Part shown: positions 1 to 9,887 of the stretch, one piece after another
Layout of the letters: every line of letters starts with the position of its first letter
Position numbering within the stretch: position 1 is the stretch's first letter
Assembly (NCBI RefSeq): GCF_002953195.1
Contig: NZ_CP026377.1
Span: forward strand, 2,542,001 to 2,606,000
Origin: Mixta gaviniae
GTDB taxonomy: Bacteria; Pseudomonadota; Gammaproteobacteria; Enterobacterales; Enterobacteriaceae
Direction of reading: 5' to 3'
DNA: 64,000 nt
Translations under genes and position numbers: made by a program
The notes under the pieces: generated by a model
Seen by the model: the letters and a program-made list of their open reading frames with translations, nothing else
Told to the model about the DNA's origin: nothing
Databases searched by the model: none

Positions 1-57
1 GCGGGCATTATTCGTCAGCTCAGCCTGCAGGTGATGCCGGAACTGGTTAGCAGATAA
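1..57 (+). CDS. nudL: NudL (YeaB) Nudix CoA pyrophosphatase, C-terminal end only
   Basis: Only the last 18 codons and the TAA stop lie in the window. The peptide begins AGIIRQLSLQ, which matches the C-terminal tail of E. coli NudL (AGIIRELALQ), a Nudix hydrolase that cleaves coenzyme A and related pyrophosphates. The Nudix box itself lies outside the window. In E. coli nudL is directly upstream of sdaA on the same strand, as here, so synteny supports the call. Confidence 0.75.
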   Translation, partial: AGIIRQLSLQVMPELVSR

Positions 58-391
58 CCAAATTAAAGTTGTGCAAAAAGCCGCCTTTCCGTGATATTTC
101 ACTAAATATTCTTCAGTAAGCGATCCAAATCACTTCCCTATTACGCCAAAGTAGTTATATTTGGCGCGCCGGGCGGCAGGCAGGCCACCGGCGCCGTTTC
201 GCATAAATTTGCTTCAGGGCAGAGATACGCCGCTTACTGTATCAGCCCGCGGATTTGACGGCCCGGAATAAGATTTTTTAGCCGCACTAATTAGTTTATT
301 TCATGCGAAAAGATGATTTTTTAACCACCAGGATGATTACTATACGCAGTGCATATTTTGCTGCGAAGTTAACAATTAAGGAGCGTGTAGC
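58..391 (+). promoter_or_regulatory. Upstream region of sdaA, no gene
   Basis: This 334-bp gap between nudL and sdaA is comparatively AT-rich and has no ORF with a plausible start on the + strand. It must hold the sdaA promoter and any leader, but I see no operator that I can name. A ribosome binding site (AAGGAG, about 379-384) stands directly before the GTG start of sdaA. Confidence 0.5.
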
Positions 392-1756
392 GTGATTAGC
401 GTTTTCGACATGTTTAAGATCGGCATTGGCCCGTCCAGTTCCCATACCCTGGGCCCGATGAAAGCCGGCAAACAGTTTGTCGACGATTTGATCCGGGATA
501 ACCGGCTGTTGGACGTTACGCGCATCGCCGTTGAGGTCTACGGCTCGCTGTCGCTCACCGGCAAGGGCCACCATACCGATATCGCCATTATTATGGGCCT
601 CTCCGGCGCCTCGCCGGAGAGCGTTGATATTGACGCCATCCCCGCGTTTATCCGCGATGTCGAGCAGCGCGAGCGCCTGCTGCTGGCCAATGGCCAGCAT
701 GAGGTCGATTTCCCGCGCGAAGGCGGCATGAACTTCCGCAGCGAAAACCTCTCCCTGCATGAGAACGGCATGCGCATTCACGCCTTCGCCGGCGAGGCGC
801 GTCTCTACAGCAAAACCTACTACTCCATCGGCGGCGGCTTTATTGTCGACGAAGAGCATTTCGGCGAATCAGTGCTGGATGAGGTGTCAGTGCCCTATCC
901 CTACAATTCGGCGAAGGATCTGCTGGCGCACTGCCGCGAAACCGGCCTTTCGCTGTCCGGCCTGGTGATGAAAAACGAACTGGCGCTGCACAGCCGCCAG
1001 GAGATTGAGAGCTATTTCGCCGCGGTGTGGCAAACCATGCGCGACTGTATCGATCGCGGCCTCAACACCGAGGGCGTGCTGCCGGGGCCACTGCGGGTGC
1101 CGCGCCGCGCCGCCGCGCTGCGTCGTATGCTGGTCTCCTCCGGCAAGCTTTCTAACGATCCGATGAACGTGATCGACTGGGTCAATATGTTCGCGCTGGC
1201 GGTTAATGAAGAGAACGCCGCCGGCGGCCGCGTCGTGACCGCGCCGACCAACGGCGCCTGCGGCATCGTGCCGGCGGTGCTGGCCTACTATGATCACTTT
1301 ATCGAATCGGTCAGTCCCGACATTTTTATCCGCTACTTTATGGCGGCGGGCGCGGTGGGCGTGCTGTATAAGATGAACGCCTCTATCTCCGGCGCCGAAG
1401 TGGGCTGTCAGGGCGAAGTGGGCGTCGCCTGCTCAATGGCGGCGGCGGGCCTCGCGGAGCTGCTGGGCGCCAGCCCGGAACAGGTTTGCGTCGCAGCGGA
1501 GATCGGCATGGAGCATAACCTCGGCCTTACCTGCGATCCGGTTGCCGGCCAGGTGCAGGTGCCCTGCATCGAACGCAACGCCATCGCCTCGGTCAAAGCG
1601 ATCAACTCGGCGCGTATGGCGCTGCGCCGCACCAGCGAAGCGCGCGTCTCGCTCGATAAAGTGATCGAAACGATGTATGAGACCGGCAAAGATATGAACG
1701 CCAAATACCGCGAGACTTCGCGCGGCGGCCTGGCGATTAAGGTGCAGTGCGACTGA
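392..1756 (+). CDS. sdaA: L-serine deaminase (L-serine ammonia-lyase), iron-sulfur type
   Basis: A 454-aa protein of the size of E. coli SdaA. It converts L-serine to pyruvate and ammonia in the cytosol using a [4Fe-4S] cluster rather than pyridoxal phosphate. The N-terminal half opens with [19 protein letters not shown], the serine-binding SSSHT signature of the beta subunit domain. The C-terminal half carries the alpha domain with [32 protein letters not shown] and [19 protein letters not shown], which supply the cluster cysteines. The start is GTG, chosen because AAGGAG lies 7 bases upstream and the N-terminus matches the family. An intrinsic terminator follows. sdaA and sdaB paralogues are hard to separate by sequence alone; position next to nudL and pdeD favours sdaA. 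Confidence 0.95.
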   Translation: MISVFDMFKIGIGPSSSHTLGPMKAGKQFVDDLIRDNRLLDVTRIAVEVYGSLSLTGKGHHTDIAIIMGLSGASPESVDIDAIPAFIRDVEQRERLLLANGQHEVDFPREGGMNFRSENLSLHENGMRIHAFAGEARLYSKTYYSIGGGFIVDEEHFGESVLDEVSVPYPYNSAKDLLAHCRETGLSLSGLVMKNELALHSRQEIESYFAAVWQTMRDCIDRGLNTEGVLPGPLRVPRRAAALRRMLVSSGKLSNDPMNVIDWVNMFALAVNEENAAGGRVVTAPTNGACGIVPAVLAYYDHFIESVSPDIFIRYFMAAGAVGVLYKMNASISGAEVGCQGEVGVACSMAAAGLAELLGASPEQVCVAAEIGMEHNLGLTCDPVAGQVQVPCIERNAIASVKAINSARMALRRTSEARVSLDKVIETMYETGKDMNAKYRETSRGGLAIKVQCD

Positions 1757-1784
1757 TCCCTGCCGCGCGACATCGCCTGATAAC

Positions 1785-1812
1785 AGCAGCGTCTTCGGCG
1801 CTGCTTTTTTTT
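1785..1812 (+). terminator. Rho-independent terminator of sdaA
   Basis: A perfect 7-bp stem (AGCAGCG / CGCTGCT) with a 7-nt loop is followed by a run of T. It lies 29 bp past the sdaA stop. Confidence 0.85.
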
Positions 1813-1972
1813 GCCTGTGAAGCGACGCCGCCGGCGTTACCGCGCCGCAGGACGTTTATTCGCCATCCCCGGCGAATCGAAGCGCTTTTTTCATTGGCGC
1901 AACTAAACTTAAGGCGGTGATTGCCGATATGAAACTGTCGGATTTTTATTTGTGCTTTAAGGGTGGCTACGG

Positions 1973-3535
1973 ATGCAAGTGTCCCAGCAGATTGTTGGAC
2001 AGTTTCGTCGGAAACGGTTGTTAATCGCGTCGATAGTCGCTGCACTGGTGCTTATCCTTACATTAACTTTTCGTTTTTTCGAAGAAAAAAACCGGATAGA
2101 ACAGCAATCGCATAATTTCGCCGATAACGCCATCACGCGTTTCGATCGGCTTTTCTCACCGCTGGACGTCGCCGCGAACAATACGCTGGCGCTGGTCGGC
2201 CTGAGCTGCAATGACGTTCGCTTTCTGCTGAACGAGAAAATTTCTGCGCTGCAGACGGTGCGCGCCATTCTGCTGGTGGATGATGATCAAATCTACTGCT
2301 CCAGCATCTATGGCGATCGCGCCATCCCGTTTAGCGAAAACTACCCTGAACTGGCGGTTAACAACCAGCATATGTCGTTGAGCGTGGATGATTATCTGCT
2401 AAAAGGCTCACCGGTGCTGCTGCTCTGGACGCCGAAATCGCTGGATAACCGCGCCGGTATTTTGCAGGTTATTAATATTGAGCTGATGAGCAACTATCTG
2501 CTGGAGCCGACGCTGCCCTGGGTGGAACGCGCGATCTTCAACGTCGGCGGCAAAAGCCTGGAGTACGGCAATCCGCTGATTGAACAGGCGCAGCCCGCCG
2601 AGGATGAAGTGAGATACCAGCAATCGTCGCTGCGTTACCCTTTCACTATCACGCTCTTCGGTCCGGCGCCGACCCGCCTGGCGCTACTGACGCTGCCCTC
2701 GCAGTTGCCGCTGGGCCTGCTGCTCAGCCTGCTGACCGGCTATATCGTCTGGCTGGCGACCGCCAACCGCATGAGCCTCTCCTGGCAGATCAGCTATGGC
2801 CTGTCGGCACAGGAATTTATGGTCTATTGTCAGCCGCTGATTGACGGCGCCAGCGGCGACTGTGACGGCATCGAACTGCTGCTGCGCTGGCATAACCCGC
2901 GTCAGGGCTGGATTTCGCCGGACGTGTTTATCCCGCTGGCGGAGCGGCAGAACCTGATTGCGCCGCTGACGCGCTTCGTGCTTTCCGAGGCGGTGCGCCA
3001 CCTGCCGCAGCTGCCGCCGCAGTCAAATTTTCATATCGCGATTAATGTTGCCGCCAGCCATTTCCGCGATCGGGCGATCGTAGACGATTTACAGGAACTG
3101 TGGTGGCCCGCCAATCCGGAGCCGCGCCTGGTGATTGAATTAACCGAGCGCGATGCGCTGCCGGTAGTGGATCAGGGGGTGGTGTCGCAGCTGCATCAGC
3201 TTGGCGTCAAGGTGGCGATTGATGATTTTGGCACCGGGCACAGTTCGCTCTCCTACCTGAAAACACTCAGTCCGGATGTGCTGAAGCTGGATAAGGTGTT
3301 TACCGCCGCAATCGGCACCGACGCGATTAACGCCACCGTGACGGATATGGTGATATCGCTGGCGCAACGGTTGAATATCAGGCTGGTAGCTGAAGGGGTG
3401 GAGACAGCCGAGCAGGCGAGCTATCTGCGTCAGCGCGGGGTGGATACGCTGCAGGGCTATTTTTATGCGCGCCCGATGCCGCTGGATGATTTTCCCGCCT
3501 GGCTGGCGCAGCATCGCGCCAGCCTGCGTTCCTGA
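1973..3535 (+). CDS. pdeD: Membrane-bound CSS-motif EAL phosphodiesterase (YoaD/PdeD-like)
   Basis: A 520-aa inner-membrane c-di-GMP phosphodiesterase. A transmembrane helix near residues 17-38 is followed by a periplasmic CSS domain of about 200 residues (SCNDVRF and IYCSSIYG hold the redox-active cysteines), a second transmembrane helix near 240-260, and a cytoplasmic EAL domain from about 270 to 515. The EAL signature itself reads ELL (GIELLLRW); the other catalytic segments NVAASHF, IELTERD, IDDFGTGHSSLSYL, LKLDK and AEGVET are intact, so activity is plausible. The gene sits between sdaA and yoaE exactly as yoaD does in E. coli. It converges on yoaE across a shared terminator. Confidence 0.85.
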   Translation: MQVSQQIVGQFRRKRLLIASIVAALVLILTLTFRFFEEKNRIEQQSHNFADNAITRFDRLFSPLDVAANNTLALVGLSCNDVRFLLNEKISALQTVRAILLVDDDQIYCSSIYGDRAIPFSENYPELAVNNQHMSLSVDDYLLKGSPVLLLWTPKSLDNRAGILQVINIELMSNYLLEPTLPWVERAIFNVGGKSLEYGNPLIEQAQPAEDEVRYQQSSLRYPFTITLFGPAPTRLALLTLPSQLPLGLLLSLLTGYIVWLATANRMSLSWQISYGLSAQEFMVYCQPLIDGASGDCDGIELLLRWHNPRQGWISPDVFIPLAERQNLIAPLTRFVLSEAVRHLPQLPPQSNFHIAINVAASHFRDRAIVDDLQELWWPANPEPRLVIELTERDALPVVDQGVVSQLHQLGVKVAIDDFGTGHSSLSYLKTLSPDVLKLDKVFTAAIGTDAINATVTDMVISLAQRLNIRLVAEGVETAEQASYLRQRGVDTLQGYFYARPMPLDDFPAWLAQHRASLRS

Positions 3536-3540
3536 TTGCC

Positions 3541-3567
3541 GGGGCTGTCTGACGACAGCCCCTTTTT
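3541..3567. terminator. Bidirectional terminator between pdeD and yoaE
   Basis: A GGGGCTGT / ACAGCCCC stem with a short loop is followed by T5 on the + strand. It lies in the 33-bp gap between two convergent genes and probably serves both. Confidence 0.8.
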
Positions 3568-3568
3568 A

Positions 3569-5140
3569 TTACTCTTCATCATCCTCGTCGCGCGGCTGAT
3601 CTTTGGTGATACGCACCAGATCGATGCGGTAATCGGTCGCTTCGACAATGGTAAAGTGCAGCGGCGGGATATCGATCACCTCGCCCGGCTGCGGCAGCTG
3701 CCCTTTTTGCCCAATCAGCAGCCCCGCCAGCGAGGCGTAATCGTCGCCCTGCTTCACCAGGCTGTGATAGTCGAGCCACTGCTGCAGCGAGTGGAGATCG
3801 GTGCCGCCTTTCACCAGCCAGCCTTCGCCGTCGCTGACAATATCCGGGGTTTCATCCTCATCCGGGAATTCGCCGGCGATCGCCTCCAGTACGTCAAGCG
3901 GCGTCACCAGCCCCTGCACCACGCCAAACTCGTTGGTCACCAGCACGAAGCTCCCTTTCGCCCGACGCAATACGCCCAGCAAATTAATCGGATCCAGCGT
4001 TTCCGGGACGATGATCGGCGGCGATGCCGCGGCGAAGACATTAATGTCCATGCCATGCTCCAGCGCCACCAGCAGCTCTTTCGCCCGTACCACACCGGTA
4101 ACCTCATCCAGCTCGCCGCGGCAGACCGGGAACAGGCTGTGCGGCGTATCCAGCAGCTGCATGCGGATCTCATCCAGCGGCTTGGTGGCGTCAACCCAGG
4201 AGATGTCGCCACGCGGCGTCATGATGCTGCGAATAGAGCGGGACGCCAGCGTCAGCACGCCGTTGATCATATAACGCTCTTCATCCTTAAACGCTTCCTG
4301 CGGCAGCGTCGGGCTCTCCGTCGGCGCGTTGCTGTCCTCGGCGGACGCTGAACCGCTGCCGCGGCGGCCGCCCATCAGGCGCAGGATCGCTTCTGCGGTG
4401 CGCTCACGCATCGGACGATGCGACTGATGACGAATAAAGTTGCGGCGTGCGATCTGGTTAAACAGCTCAATCAGAATAGAGAAGCCGATCGCGGCGTAGA
4501 GGTAGCCTTTCGGAATATGGAAACCGAAACCTTCCGCCACCAGGCTCAGGCCGATCATCAACAGGAAGCTCAGACAAAGCACCACTACCGTAGGATGGGC
4601 GTTCACGAAGTTGGTCAGCGGCTTCGACGCCAGCAGCATGATGCCCATGGCGATCACAACCGCGGTCATCATCACCGGCAGATGGTTCACCATGCCGACA
4701 GCGGTGATCACCGCATCCAGCGAGAAGACGGCGTCCAGCACCACAATCTGAATCACCACAGCCCAGAAGCTGGCGTAGCTCTTATTGCCGTCACCTTCAA
4801 GCTGGCGGTTTTCCAGCCGCTCATGCAGCTCCATGGTCGCCTTGAACAGCAGGAAAATACCGCCCAGCAGCAGGATCAGATCGCGGCCGGCGAAGCTGAA
4901 TTGCGCGACGCTAAACAGCGGCCTGGTCAGCGTTACCATCCAGGAGATCAACGACAGCAGGCCGAGCCGCATCAGCAGCGCCAGCGACAGGCCGATCAGA
5001 CGCGCTTTATCGCGCTGCTTCGGCGGCAGCTTATCCGCCAGAATAGCGATAAACACCAAGTTATCGATACCCAGCACGATCTCCAGAACAATCAACGTCA
5101 GCAGACCGGCCCAAATCGAAGGGTCTAAGAGAAATTCCAT
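3569..5140 (-). CDS. yoaE: YoaE, TerC-family membrane protein with CBS pair and CorC/HlyC domain
   Basis: The 523-aa protein starts at [10 protein letters not shown], chosen over an upstream ATG because it matches E. coli YoaE (518 aa) and has CGGAG before it. Residues 1-235 form the TerC-like membrane domain with about seven helices and the conserved [11 protein letters not shown] and [13 protein letters not shown] segments. These are followed by a cytoplasmic linker, two CBS domains (about 290-410) and a C-terminal transporter-associated CorC_HlyC domain. TerC proteins are linked to metal (Mn2+) handling; the exact YoaE substrate is not established. A well-formed 44-codon upstream ORF precedes it on the same strand. 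Confidence 0.93.
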   Translation of the reverse strand: MEFLLDPSIWAGLLTLIVLEIVLGIDNLVFIAILADKLPPKQRDKARLIGLSLALLMRLGLLSLISWMVTLTRPLFSVAQFSFAGRDLILLLGGIFLLFKATMELHERLENRQLEGDGNKSYASFWAVVIQIVVLDAVFSLDAVITAVGMVNHLPVMMTAVVIAMGIMLLASKPLTNFVNAHPTVVVLCLSFLLMIGLSLVAEGFGFHIPKGYLYAAIGFSILIELFNQIARRNFIRHQSHRPMRERTAEAILRLMGGRRGSGSASAEDSNAPTESPTLPQEAFKDEERYMINGVLTLASRSIRSIMTPRGDISWVDATKPLDEIRMQLLDTPHSLFPVCRGELDEVTGVVRAKELLVALEHGMDINVFAAASPPIIVPETLDPINLLGVLRRAKGSFVLVTNEFGVVQGLVTPLDVLEAIAGEFPDEDETPDIVSDGEGWLVKGGTDLHSLQQWLDYHSLVKQGDDYASLAGLLIGQKGQLPQPGEVIDIPPLHFTIVEATDYRIDLVRITKDQPRDEDDEE

Positions 5141-5182
5141 TACAGACTCCGAAAAAAGCAACAGGAAAACCGGACGCCGGGT

Positions 5183-5317
5183 TCAGTAACCGTAGCGCGG
5201 CAGGAAAGAGAAGCAGAGCAGAAAGTGACGCCGAAAGGCGTTAAGAAACAAGCCGGATGACCCGGTGGCGTGGATAAGCAACTTCGGTGACAGTCCATAG
5301 GGAGGGCTGAGGCCCAT
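5183..5317 (-). CDS. 44-aa leader peptide ORF upstream of yoaE
   Basis: ATG at 5317 follows a strong Shine-Dalgarno (ACAGGAGTA) and opens a 44-codon frame beginning MGLSPPYGLS and ending PRYGY, with the stop 42 bp before the yoaE start. The first codons overlap a short hairpin (GGGCCTCAGCCC). The position and spacing suggest an upstream ORF whose translation affects yoaE. E. coli also has a reported small ORF ahead of yoaE (yoaL), but I cannot align them from memory, so homology is not claimed. Confidence 0.5.
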   Translation of the reverse strand: MGLSPPYGLSPKLLIHATGSSGLFLNAFRRHFLLCFSFLPRYGY

Positions 5318-5665
5318 TACTCCTGTAGTTAAAAAGAGAAGCAGATTTTAACAGCAGCCACAGGGTCGTCAAAAGGATTCGTTAAAATTAACAAAAATTT
5401 ACGTTTCCCATTCCCTGCATTTTCAATTATTTCGTATCGAAATGGTAAGGCTGTAAATAACTGAGGCGGGTCACATAATTTATTTTTTTACTTACTAAAA
5501 TAAATCGCGAAGTCATCTTTCCGTCGTCGGATAAATAAAAAGAACCGTTCCGCCGACGACGTGGCGGCTACGCGCAACGCGCCTGCATTTAGCTTAGTCC
5601 AGATGACAGCGTTGGCGAGTCGGTTATGCATCCGGGTCGCTCAATATTGAAAACGGAGGTAGCAA
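5318..5665. promoter_or_regulatory. Divergent promoter region yoaE/manX
   Basis: A 348-bp AT-rich gap separates yoaE (-) and manXYZ (+). In enterobacteria manXYZ is controlled by Mlc, CRP-cAMP and the SgrS small RNA, but I could not place an unambiguous operator here. The manX start is preceded by GGAGG at about 5656-5660. Confidence 0.5.
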
Positions 5666-6628
5666 GTGACTATTGCTATTGTAATTGGCACACACGGTTG
5701 GGCGGCGGAGCAACTGCTCAAAACCGCCGAGATGCTATTAGGCGAACAGCAAAACGTCGGCTGGATCGATTTCGTGCCGGGCGAAAATGCCGAGACCCTG
5801 ATTGAAAAATACCATGCGCGCCTCGCTGAGCTGGATACCAGCAAGGGCGTACTTTTCCTGGTCGATACCTGGGGCGGCAGCCCGTTTAATGCCGCCAGCC
5901 GTATCGTTGTCGATAAAGCGCAGCACGAGGTAATTGCCGGGGTCAACATCCCGATGCTGGTGGAAACCCTGATGGCGCGCGACGACGAGCCCGCCTTTGA
6001 CGAACTGATCGCCGTGGCGGTGGAGGCGGGTCGCGAAGGCGTCAAAGCGTTAAAAGCGAAAGCGCCAGAACCCACCCCTGCTCCCGCCGCCCCTCCCCGT
6101 CAGGCGACGCCGCAGGCGCCGTTGGGCCCTGACGATCATATGAAAATCGGCCTGGTGCGCATTGATGACCGTTTGATCCACGGTCAGGTGGCAACGCGCT
6201 GGACCAAAGAAACCAACGTATCGCGCATCATCGTCGTCAGCGATGAGGTCGCCGCCGATAAGGTGCGTAAAACGTTACTGACCCAGGTGGCGCCGCCCGG
6301 CGTCAGCGCGCACGTGGTTGATGTCGATAAGATGGTGCGCGTCTGGAATAACCCGAAATATGCCCGCGATCGCGTCATGCTGCTGTTTACCAACCCTACC
6401 GATGTGGTGCGCGTGGTGGAACAGGGCGTGGAAATAAAATCGGTCAATATCGGCGGCATGGCTTTCCGCCAGGGGAAAACGCAGGTCAACAACGCCGTTT
6501 CGGTCGACGCCAAAGATATCGAGGCGTTTAAAACACTAAACGCGCGCGGCATCGAACTGGAGGTTCGCAAAGTCTCCAACGATCCCCGGCTGAAGATGAT
6601 GGATCTGATCGCCAAAGTCCACGCCTGA
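5666..6628 (+). CDS. manX: Mannose PTS enzyme IIAB
   Basis: A 320-aa cytoplasmic phosphotransferase subunit. The IIA domain (1-130) contains the phosphorylated histidine in IGTHGWAA (His10). An Ala/Pro-rich linker (about 133-155) leads to the IIB domain with RIDDRLIHGQV, whose histidine near residue 172 passes phosphate to the sugar. The start is GTG with GGAGG a few bases upstream. It is the first gene of manXYZ, which takes up mannose, glucose and glucosamine; ManY and ManZ form the membrane channel. manY follows after 69 bp. Confidence 0.95.
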   Translation: MTIAIVIGTHGWAAEQLLKTAEMLLGEQQNVGWIDFVPGENAETLIEKYHARLAELDTSKGVLFLVDTWGGSPFNAASRIVVDKAQHEVIAGVNIPMLVETLMARDDEPAFDELIAVAVEAGREGVKALKAKAPEPTPAPAAPPRQATPQAPLGPDDHMKIGLVRIDDRLIHGQVATRWTKETNVSRIIVVSDEVAADKVRKTLLTQVAPPGVSAHVVDVDKMVRVWNNPKYARDRVMLLFTNPTDVVRVVEQGVEIKSVNIGGMAFRQGKTQVNNAVSVDAKDIEAFKTLNARGIELEVRKVSNDPRLKMMDLIAKVHA

Positions 6629-6697
6629 CCCACCGCTTTACTTATCGCCTGATGCGTCAGGTTTCATGCAGTTTTACTTTGTCACAGGAGAAGTGCA

Positions 6698-7504
6698 ATG
6701 GAAGTCACCACTCTACAAATTGCGCTGGTATTTATTGTCGCCTGTATTGCGGGTGTCGAATCGATACTCGATGAGTTTCAGTTTCACCGGCCGCTGGTTG
6801 CCTGTACGTTGATCGGCGCGGTGCTGGGCGATATGAAAACCGGCATTATTATCGGCGGGACGCTGGAAATGATCGCGCTTGGCTGGATGAATATCGGCGC
6901 GGCAGTCGCGCCTGACGCCGCGCTGGCGTCCATCATTTCCACCATTCTGGTTATCGCCGGCGGGCAGAGCATCGGCGCCGGTATTGCGCTGGCGATTCCA
7001 CTGGCGGCGGCCGGCCAGGTGCTGACCATTATCGTGCGCACCATCACCGTCGCTTTCCAGCACGCGGCGGATAAAGCGGCGGAGAAAGGCAATCTGTCCG
7101 CCATCTCCTGGATCCACGTGACCGCGCTTATCCTGCAGGCGATGCGTATCGCTATTCCGGCAGTGATCGTGGCGGTCTCCGTCGGCACCGATGCGGTACA
7201 AAGCATGCTGAGCGCCATTCCGGAAGTGGTGACCGGCGGCCTGAATATCGCTGGCGGCATGATTGTGGTGGTGGGTTACGCGATGGTCATCAATATGATG
7301 CGCGCGGGCTACCTGATGCCGTTTTTCTACCTGGGCTTCGTCACCGCCGCCTTTACCGACTTTAACCTGGTCGCGCTGGGCGTGATCGGCGTGGTAATGG
7401 CTGCACTCTATATTCAGCTCAGCCCGAAATATAACCGTGCCGCCGGCGGCGCTGCGCCAGCCGCAGGCCCTGCTCATAACGATCTGGATAACGAATTAGA
7501 TTAA
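6698..7504 (+). CDS. manY: Mannose PTS enzyme IIC
   Basis: A 268-aa polytopic membrane protein, the IIC half of the mannose-family PTS permease. It starts MEVTTLQIALVF with AGGAG upstream and contains the family segments GVESILDEFQFHRP and MIALGWMNIGAAVAPDAAL. The hydrophobic segments are regular and no disruption is seen. The C-terminus is Ala/Pro-rich. manZ follows 12 bp downstream, so translation is likely coupled. Function of the complex depends on ManZ, which is frameshifted in this sequence. Confidence 0.95.
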   Translation: MEVTTLQIALVFIVACIAGVESILDEFQFHRPLVACTLIGAVLGDMKTGIIIGGTLEMIALGWMNIGAAVAPDAALASIISTILVIAGGQSIGAGIALAIPLAAAGQVLTIIVRTITVAFQHAADKAAEKGNLSAISWIHVTALILQAMRIAIPAVIVAVSVGTDAVQSMLSAIPEVVTGGLNIAGGMIVVVGYAMVINMMRAGYLMPFFYLGFVTAAFTDFNLVALGVIGVVMAALYIQLSPKYNRAAGGAAPAAGPAHNDLDNELD

Positions 7505-7516
7505 GGGGTGTGAAAA

Positions 7517-8364
7517 ATGGTAGATACCACTGCATCAACGGCGAAAAAACTCACGCCCGGCGACGTGCGTAGCGTCTTTCTGCGCTCTAACCTGTTTCAG
7601 GGATCATGGAACTTTGAACGTATGCAGGCGCTGGGATTTTGCTTCTCCATGGTACCGGCGATCCGTCGTCTGTACCCGGAAAACAATGAGGAGCGCCGCC
7701 AGGCGATCAAACGTCATCTGGAGTTCTTTAATACCCATCCCTATCCGGCCGCGCCAATTTTAGGCGTGACGCTGGCAATGGAGGAGCAGCGTGCCAATGG
7801 CGCGCCGATCGACGACGGGGCGATTAACGGCATTAAGGTGGGGCTGATGGGGCCGCTGGCCGGCGTCGGCGACCCGATTTTCTGGGGCACCATGCGTCCG
7901 GTATTCGCGGCGCTGGGCGCGGGCATCGCCATGAGCGGCAGCCTGTTGGGGCCGGTGCTGTTCTTCGTGCTGTTTAACGTGGTGCGCCTGCTGTTCCGCT
8001 ATTACGGCGTGGCGTACGGCTATAAAAAAGGGGTCGACATCGTTAACGATATGGGCGGCGGCTTTCTGCAAAAGCTGACGGAAGGGGCATCAATTCTTGG
8101 CCTGTTTGTCATGGGGGCGCTGGTTAACAAGTGGACGCATGTCAATATTCCGCTGGTGGTGTCACGCATCACCGACCAGACCGGGAAAACCACTGTCACC
8201 ACCGTACAGTCGATTCTCGATCAGCTGATGCCGGGCTGGTGCCGCTGCTGCTCACCTTCGCCTGTATGTGGCTGCTGCGGCGTAAAGTGAACGCGCTGTG
8301 GATTATCATCGGCTTTTTCGCCATCGGTATTTTTGGTTACTGGATCGGCCTGCTGGGCCTGTAG
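7517..8364 (+). pseudogene. manZ: Mannose PTS enzyme IID, frameshifted near the 3' end
   Basis: The reading frame is a normal IID protein (MVDTTASTAKKLT..., ELFNTHPY-like segment FFNTHPYPAAPILG, GLMGPLAGVGDPIFWGT) up to codon 240, then runs into an unrelated tail and stops at 8290. The expected C-terminus (LVPLLLTFACMWLLRRKV ... GYWIGLLGL) continues in the +1-base frame to a stop at 8364. Reading GGC-CTG-GTG instead of GGC-TGG-TGC at 8234-8240 restores about 282 aa, the family length. A single missing C near 8236 therefore explains it. It is either a real loss-of-function mutation or a sequencing/assembly error. The lesion removes the last membrane segment. Confidence 0.88.
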
Positions 8365-8376
8365 TGACAACGGAAG

Positions 8377-8411
8377 ATGGCCGGTCGCCTGCGGCGGCGG
8401 GCCATTTTTTT
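8377..8411 (+). terminator. Terminator after manXYZ
   Basis: An imperfect GC-rich hairpin opening ATGGCC and closing GGCCAT is followed by T7, 12 bp past the restored manZ stop. Confidence 0.75.
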
Positions 8412-8467
8412 ATCCGCCCGGCGCCGTTCGTTATCCAACGCCGGGCCGCTTACCTGAAGGAATCGCC

Positions 8468-8926
8468 ATGTCGCTGACTGATGCCGCCATCCTGCTGTTT
8501 ATCGCCCTGCTGCTGCTGTATGCCGTTTACGATCAGTGGATTATGCCGCGTCGTCACGGTGCCACGCGCCTGCGGGTTCCTTTGCAACGACGCGGTAAGG
8601 CGGACAGCCTGATTTTTATCGGTCTGATAATGATTCTTATTTATAATAATGTGTCACATCAGGGCGCGGTGATAACCACCACACTGTTGCTGGCGTTAAT
8701 CCTGGTGGCGATTTATCTCTTCTGGATCCGTACGCCGCTCTTATTGTTGAAAGACCATGGCTTTTTCTTCGCCAATGTCTGGATTAATTATGACCGTATA
8801 AAAGGTATGAATTTATCCGAGGATGGCGTTCTGGTTATTCAACTTGAACAAAAACCCCTGCTTGTTCGGGTAAAACAGCTTGACGATCTGGAAAGGATTT
8901 ATCAAACAATGCTGGATAATCAATAA
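8468..8926 (+). CDS. yobD: YobD, UPF0266 membrane protein
   Basis: A 152-aa inner-membrane protein of unknown function. Three hydrophobic segments lie near residues 6-24, 45-63 and 67-85, followed by a cytoplasmic tail of about 65 residues. It matches the length and character of E. coli YobD, which also lies between manXYZ and mntP. The start was chosen at the ATG after CTGAAGGA, not at the upstream in-frame codons. It probably has its own promoter or reads through from man. Confidence 0.88.
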   Translation: MSLTDAAILLFIALLLLYAVYDQWIMPRRHGATRLRVPLQRRGKADSLIFIGLIMILIYNNVSHQGAVITTTLLLALILVAIYLFWIRTPLLLLKDHGFFFANVWINYDRIKGMNLSEDGVLVIQLEQKPLLVRVKQLDDLERIYQTMLDNQ

Positions 8927-9112
8927 GATAAAATATAGCCAATGGCATATTCATAAGGCTATATTTGACTCAGAAATAGCCGGCATTGTTTATCTTTTTA
9001 CCATTCCCTTAACATCGTCGGGCTTATTTTTTACCGCTGCTTAGCATCCCGCCGGCGCTTATCCGTACACTATTTCCGCCATTATCAATTTATTTTGACA
9101 CCAAATGATAAT

Positions 9113-9300
9113 GTGGTAAGGTGAGCGCCGTTATTGGGGAGTAGCCGATTTCTGTTAATACAGAAATGCACCTGTCAACATACTCGTTGTTAATTCAACG
9201 TGGCATGTGCGACCGTTTACGGTAGGCGAGACCATTGACCGATGTGCCTGTCTGGTTGGGAAGGTGCATTTGGTTATGGTATTCCCGGCCGAGGTTACGA
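9113..9300 (+). promoter_or_regulatory. yybP-ykoY Mn2+ riboswitch controlling mntP
   Basis: The mntP leader contains the conserved riboswitch core: GGGGAGTAGCC at about 9136, a stem, then GTCAACATACTCG at about 9175, followed by the lower stems. The sequence begins just after TTTGACACCAAATGATAATGTGG, which looks like a promoter, and ends directly before the mntP start. The yybP-ykoY class binds Mn2+ and turns on mntP in E. coli; conservation of the core at the same gene supports the same role here. Confidence 0.88.
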
Positions 9301-9305
9301 CTTCG

Positions 9306-9866
9306 ATGAACTTTTCCGCTCTGCTTATTCTGTCGTTTGGCATGTCTATGGACGCGTTTGCCGTCGCTATCGGTAAAGGCGCCGCCCTGCAGCGTCCGCG
9401 CCTGCGCGAAGCGCTACGCACCGGCTTGATCTTCGGCGTTATCGAAACACTCACGCCGCTGGTCGGCTGGGGTCTCGGTCAGTTTGCCACCCACTTCGTT
9501 GCCCGCTGGGATCACTGGATCGCTTTTACCCTGCTCTGCTTTTTAGGCGGCCGCATGGTGATTGAAGGCTGCCGTCAACACGCCGCCCCCTGCGAACCGG
9601 TGCAGCAGCACGGTCTGCTGCTGCTGGCGGCCACCGCAGTCGCCACCAGTCTGGATGCGATGGCAGTTGGCGTCAGCCTGGCGTTTCTGCAGGTGAATAT
9701 CCTGCTTACCGCGCTGTTAATCGGCCTTTGTACCTTTACCATGACCACCATCGGTATGCTGATCGGCCGTCTGATTGGCCCCCTTCTGGGCAAGCGCGCT
9801 GAAATTCTCGGCGGCGCGGTCCTGATCTTTATCGGCGCGCAGATTCTGTGGCAGCACTTTGCCTGA
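9306..9866 (+). CDS. mntP: Manganese exporter MntP
   Basis: A 186-aa six-helix inner-membrane Mn2+ efflux pump (E. coli 188 aa). It begins [25 protein letters not shown], a duplicated-repeat protein whose second half carries [17 protein letters not shown], giving the paired Asp motifs that bind metal. The ATG at 9306 was chosen because upstream codons in the same frame are part of the riboswitch leader. It stands alone and converges with rlmA. Confidence 0.95.
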   Translation: MNFSALLILSFGMSMDAFAVAIGKGAALQRPRLREALRTGLIFGVIETLTPLVGWGLGQFATHFVARWDHWIAFTLLCFLGGRMVIEGCRQHAAPCEPVQQHGLLLLAATAVATSLDAMAVGVSLAFLQVNILLTALLIGLCTFTMTTIGMLIGRLIGPLLGKRAEILGGAVLIFIGAQILWQHFA

Positions 9867-9887
9867 GGCGCGCCGCCGCGCCCTCGT

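Noticed and set aside
5183..5340. yybP-ykoY riboswitch upstream of yoaE
   Set aside because: TerC-family genes can carry one, but the GGGGAGTA and GTCAACA core seen before mntP is not present here.
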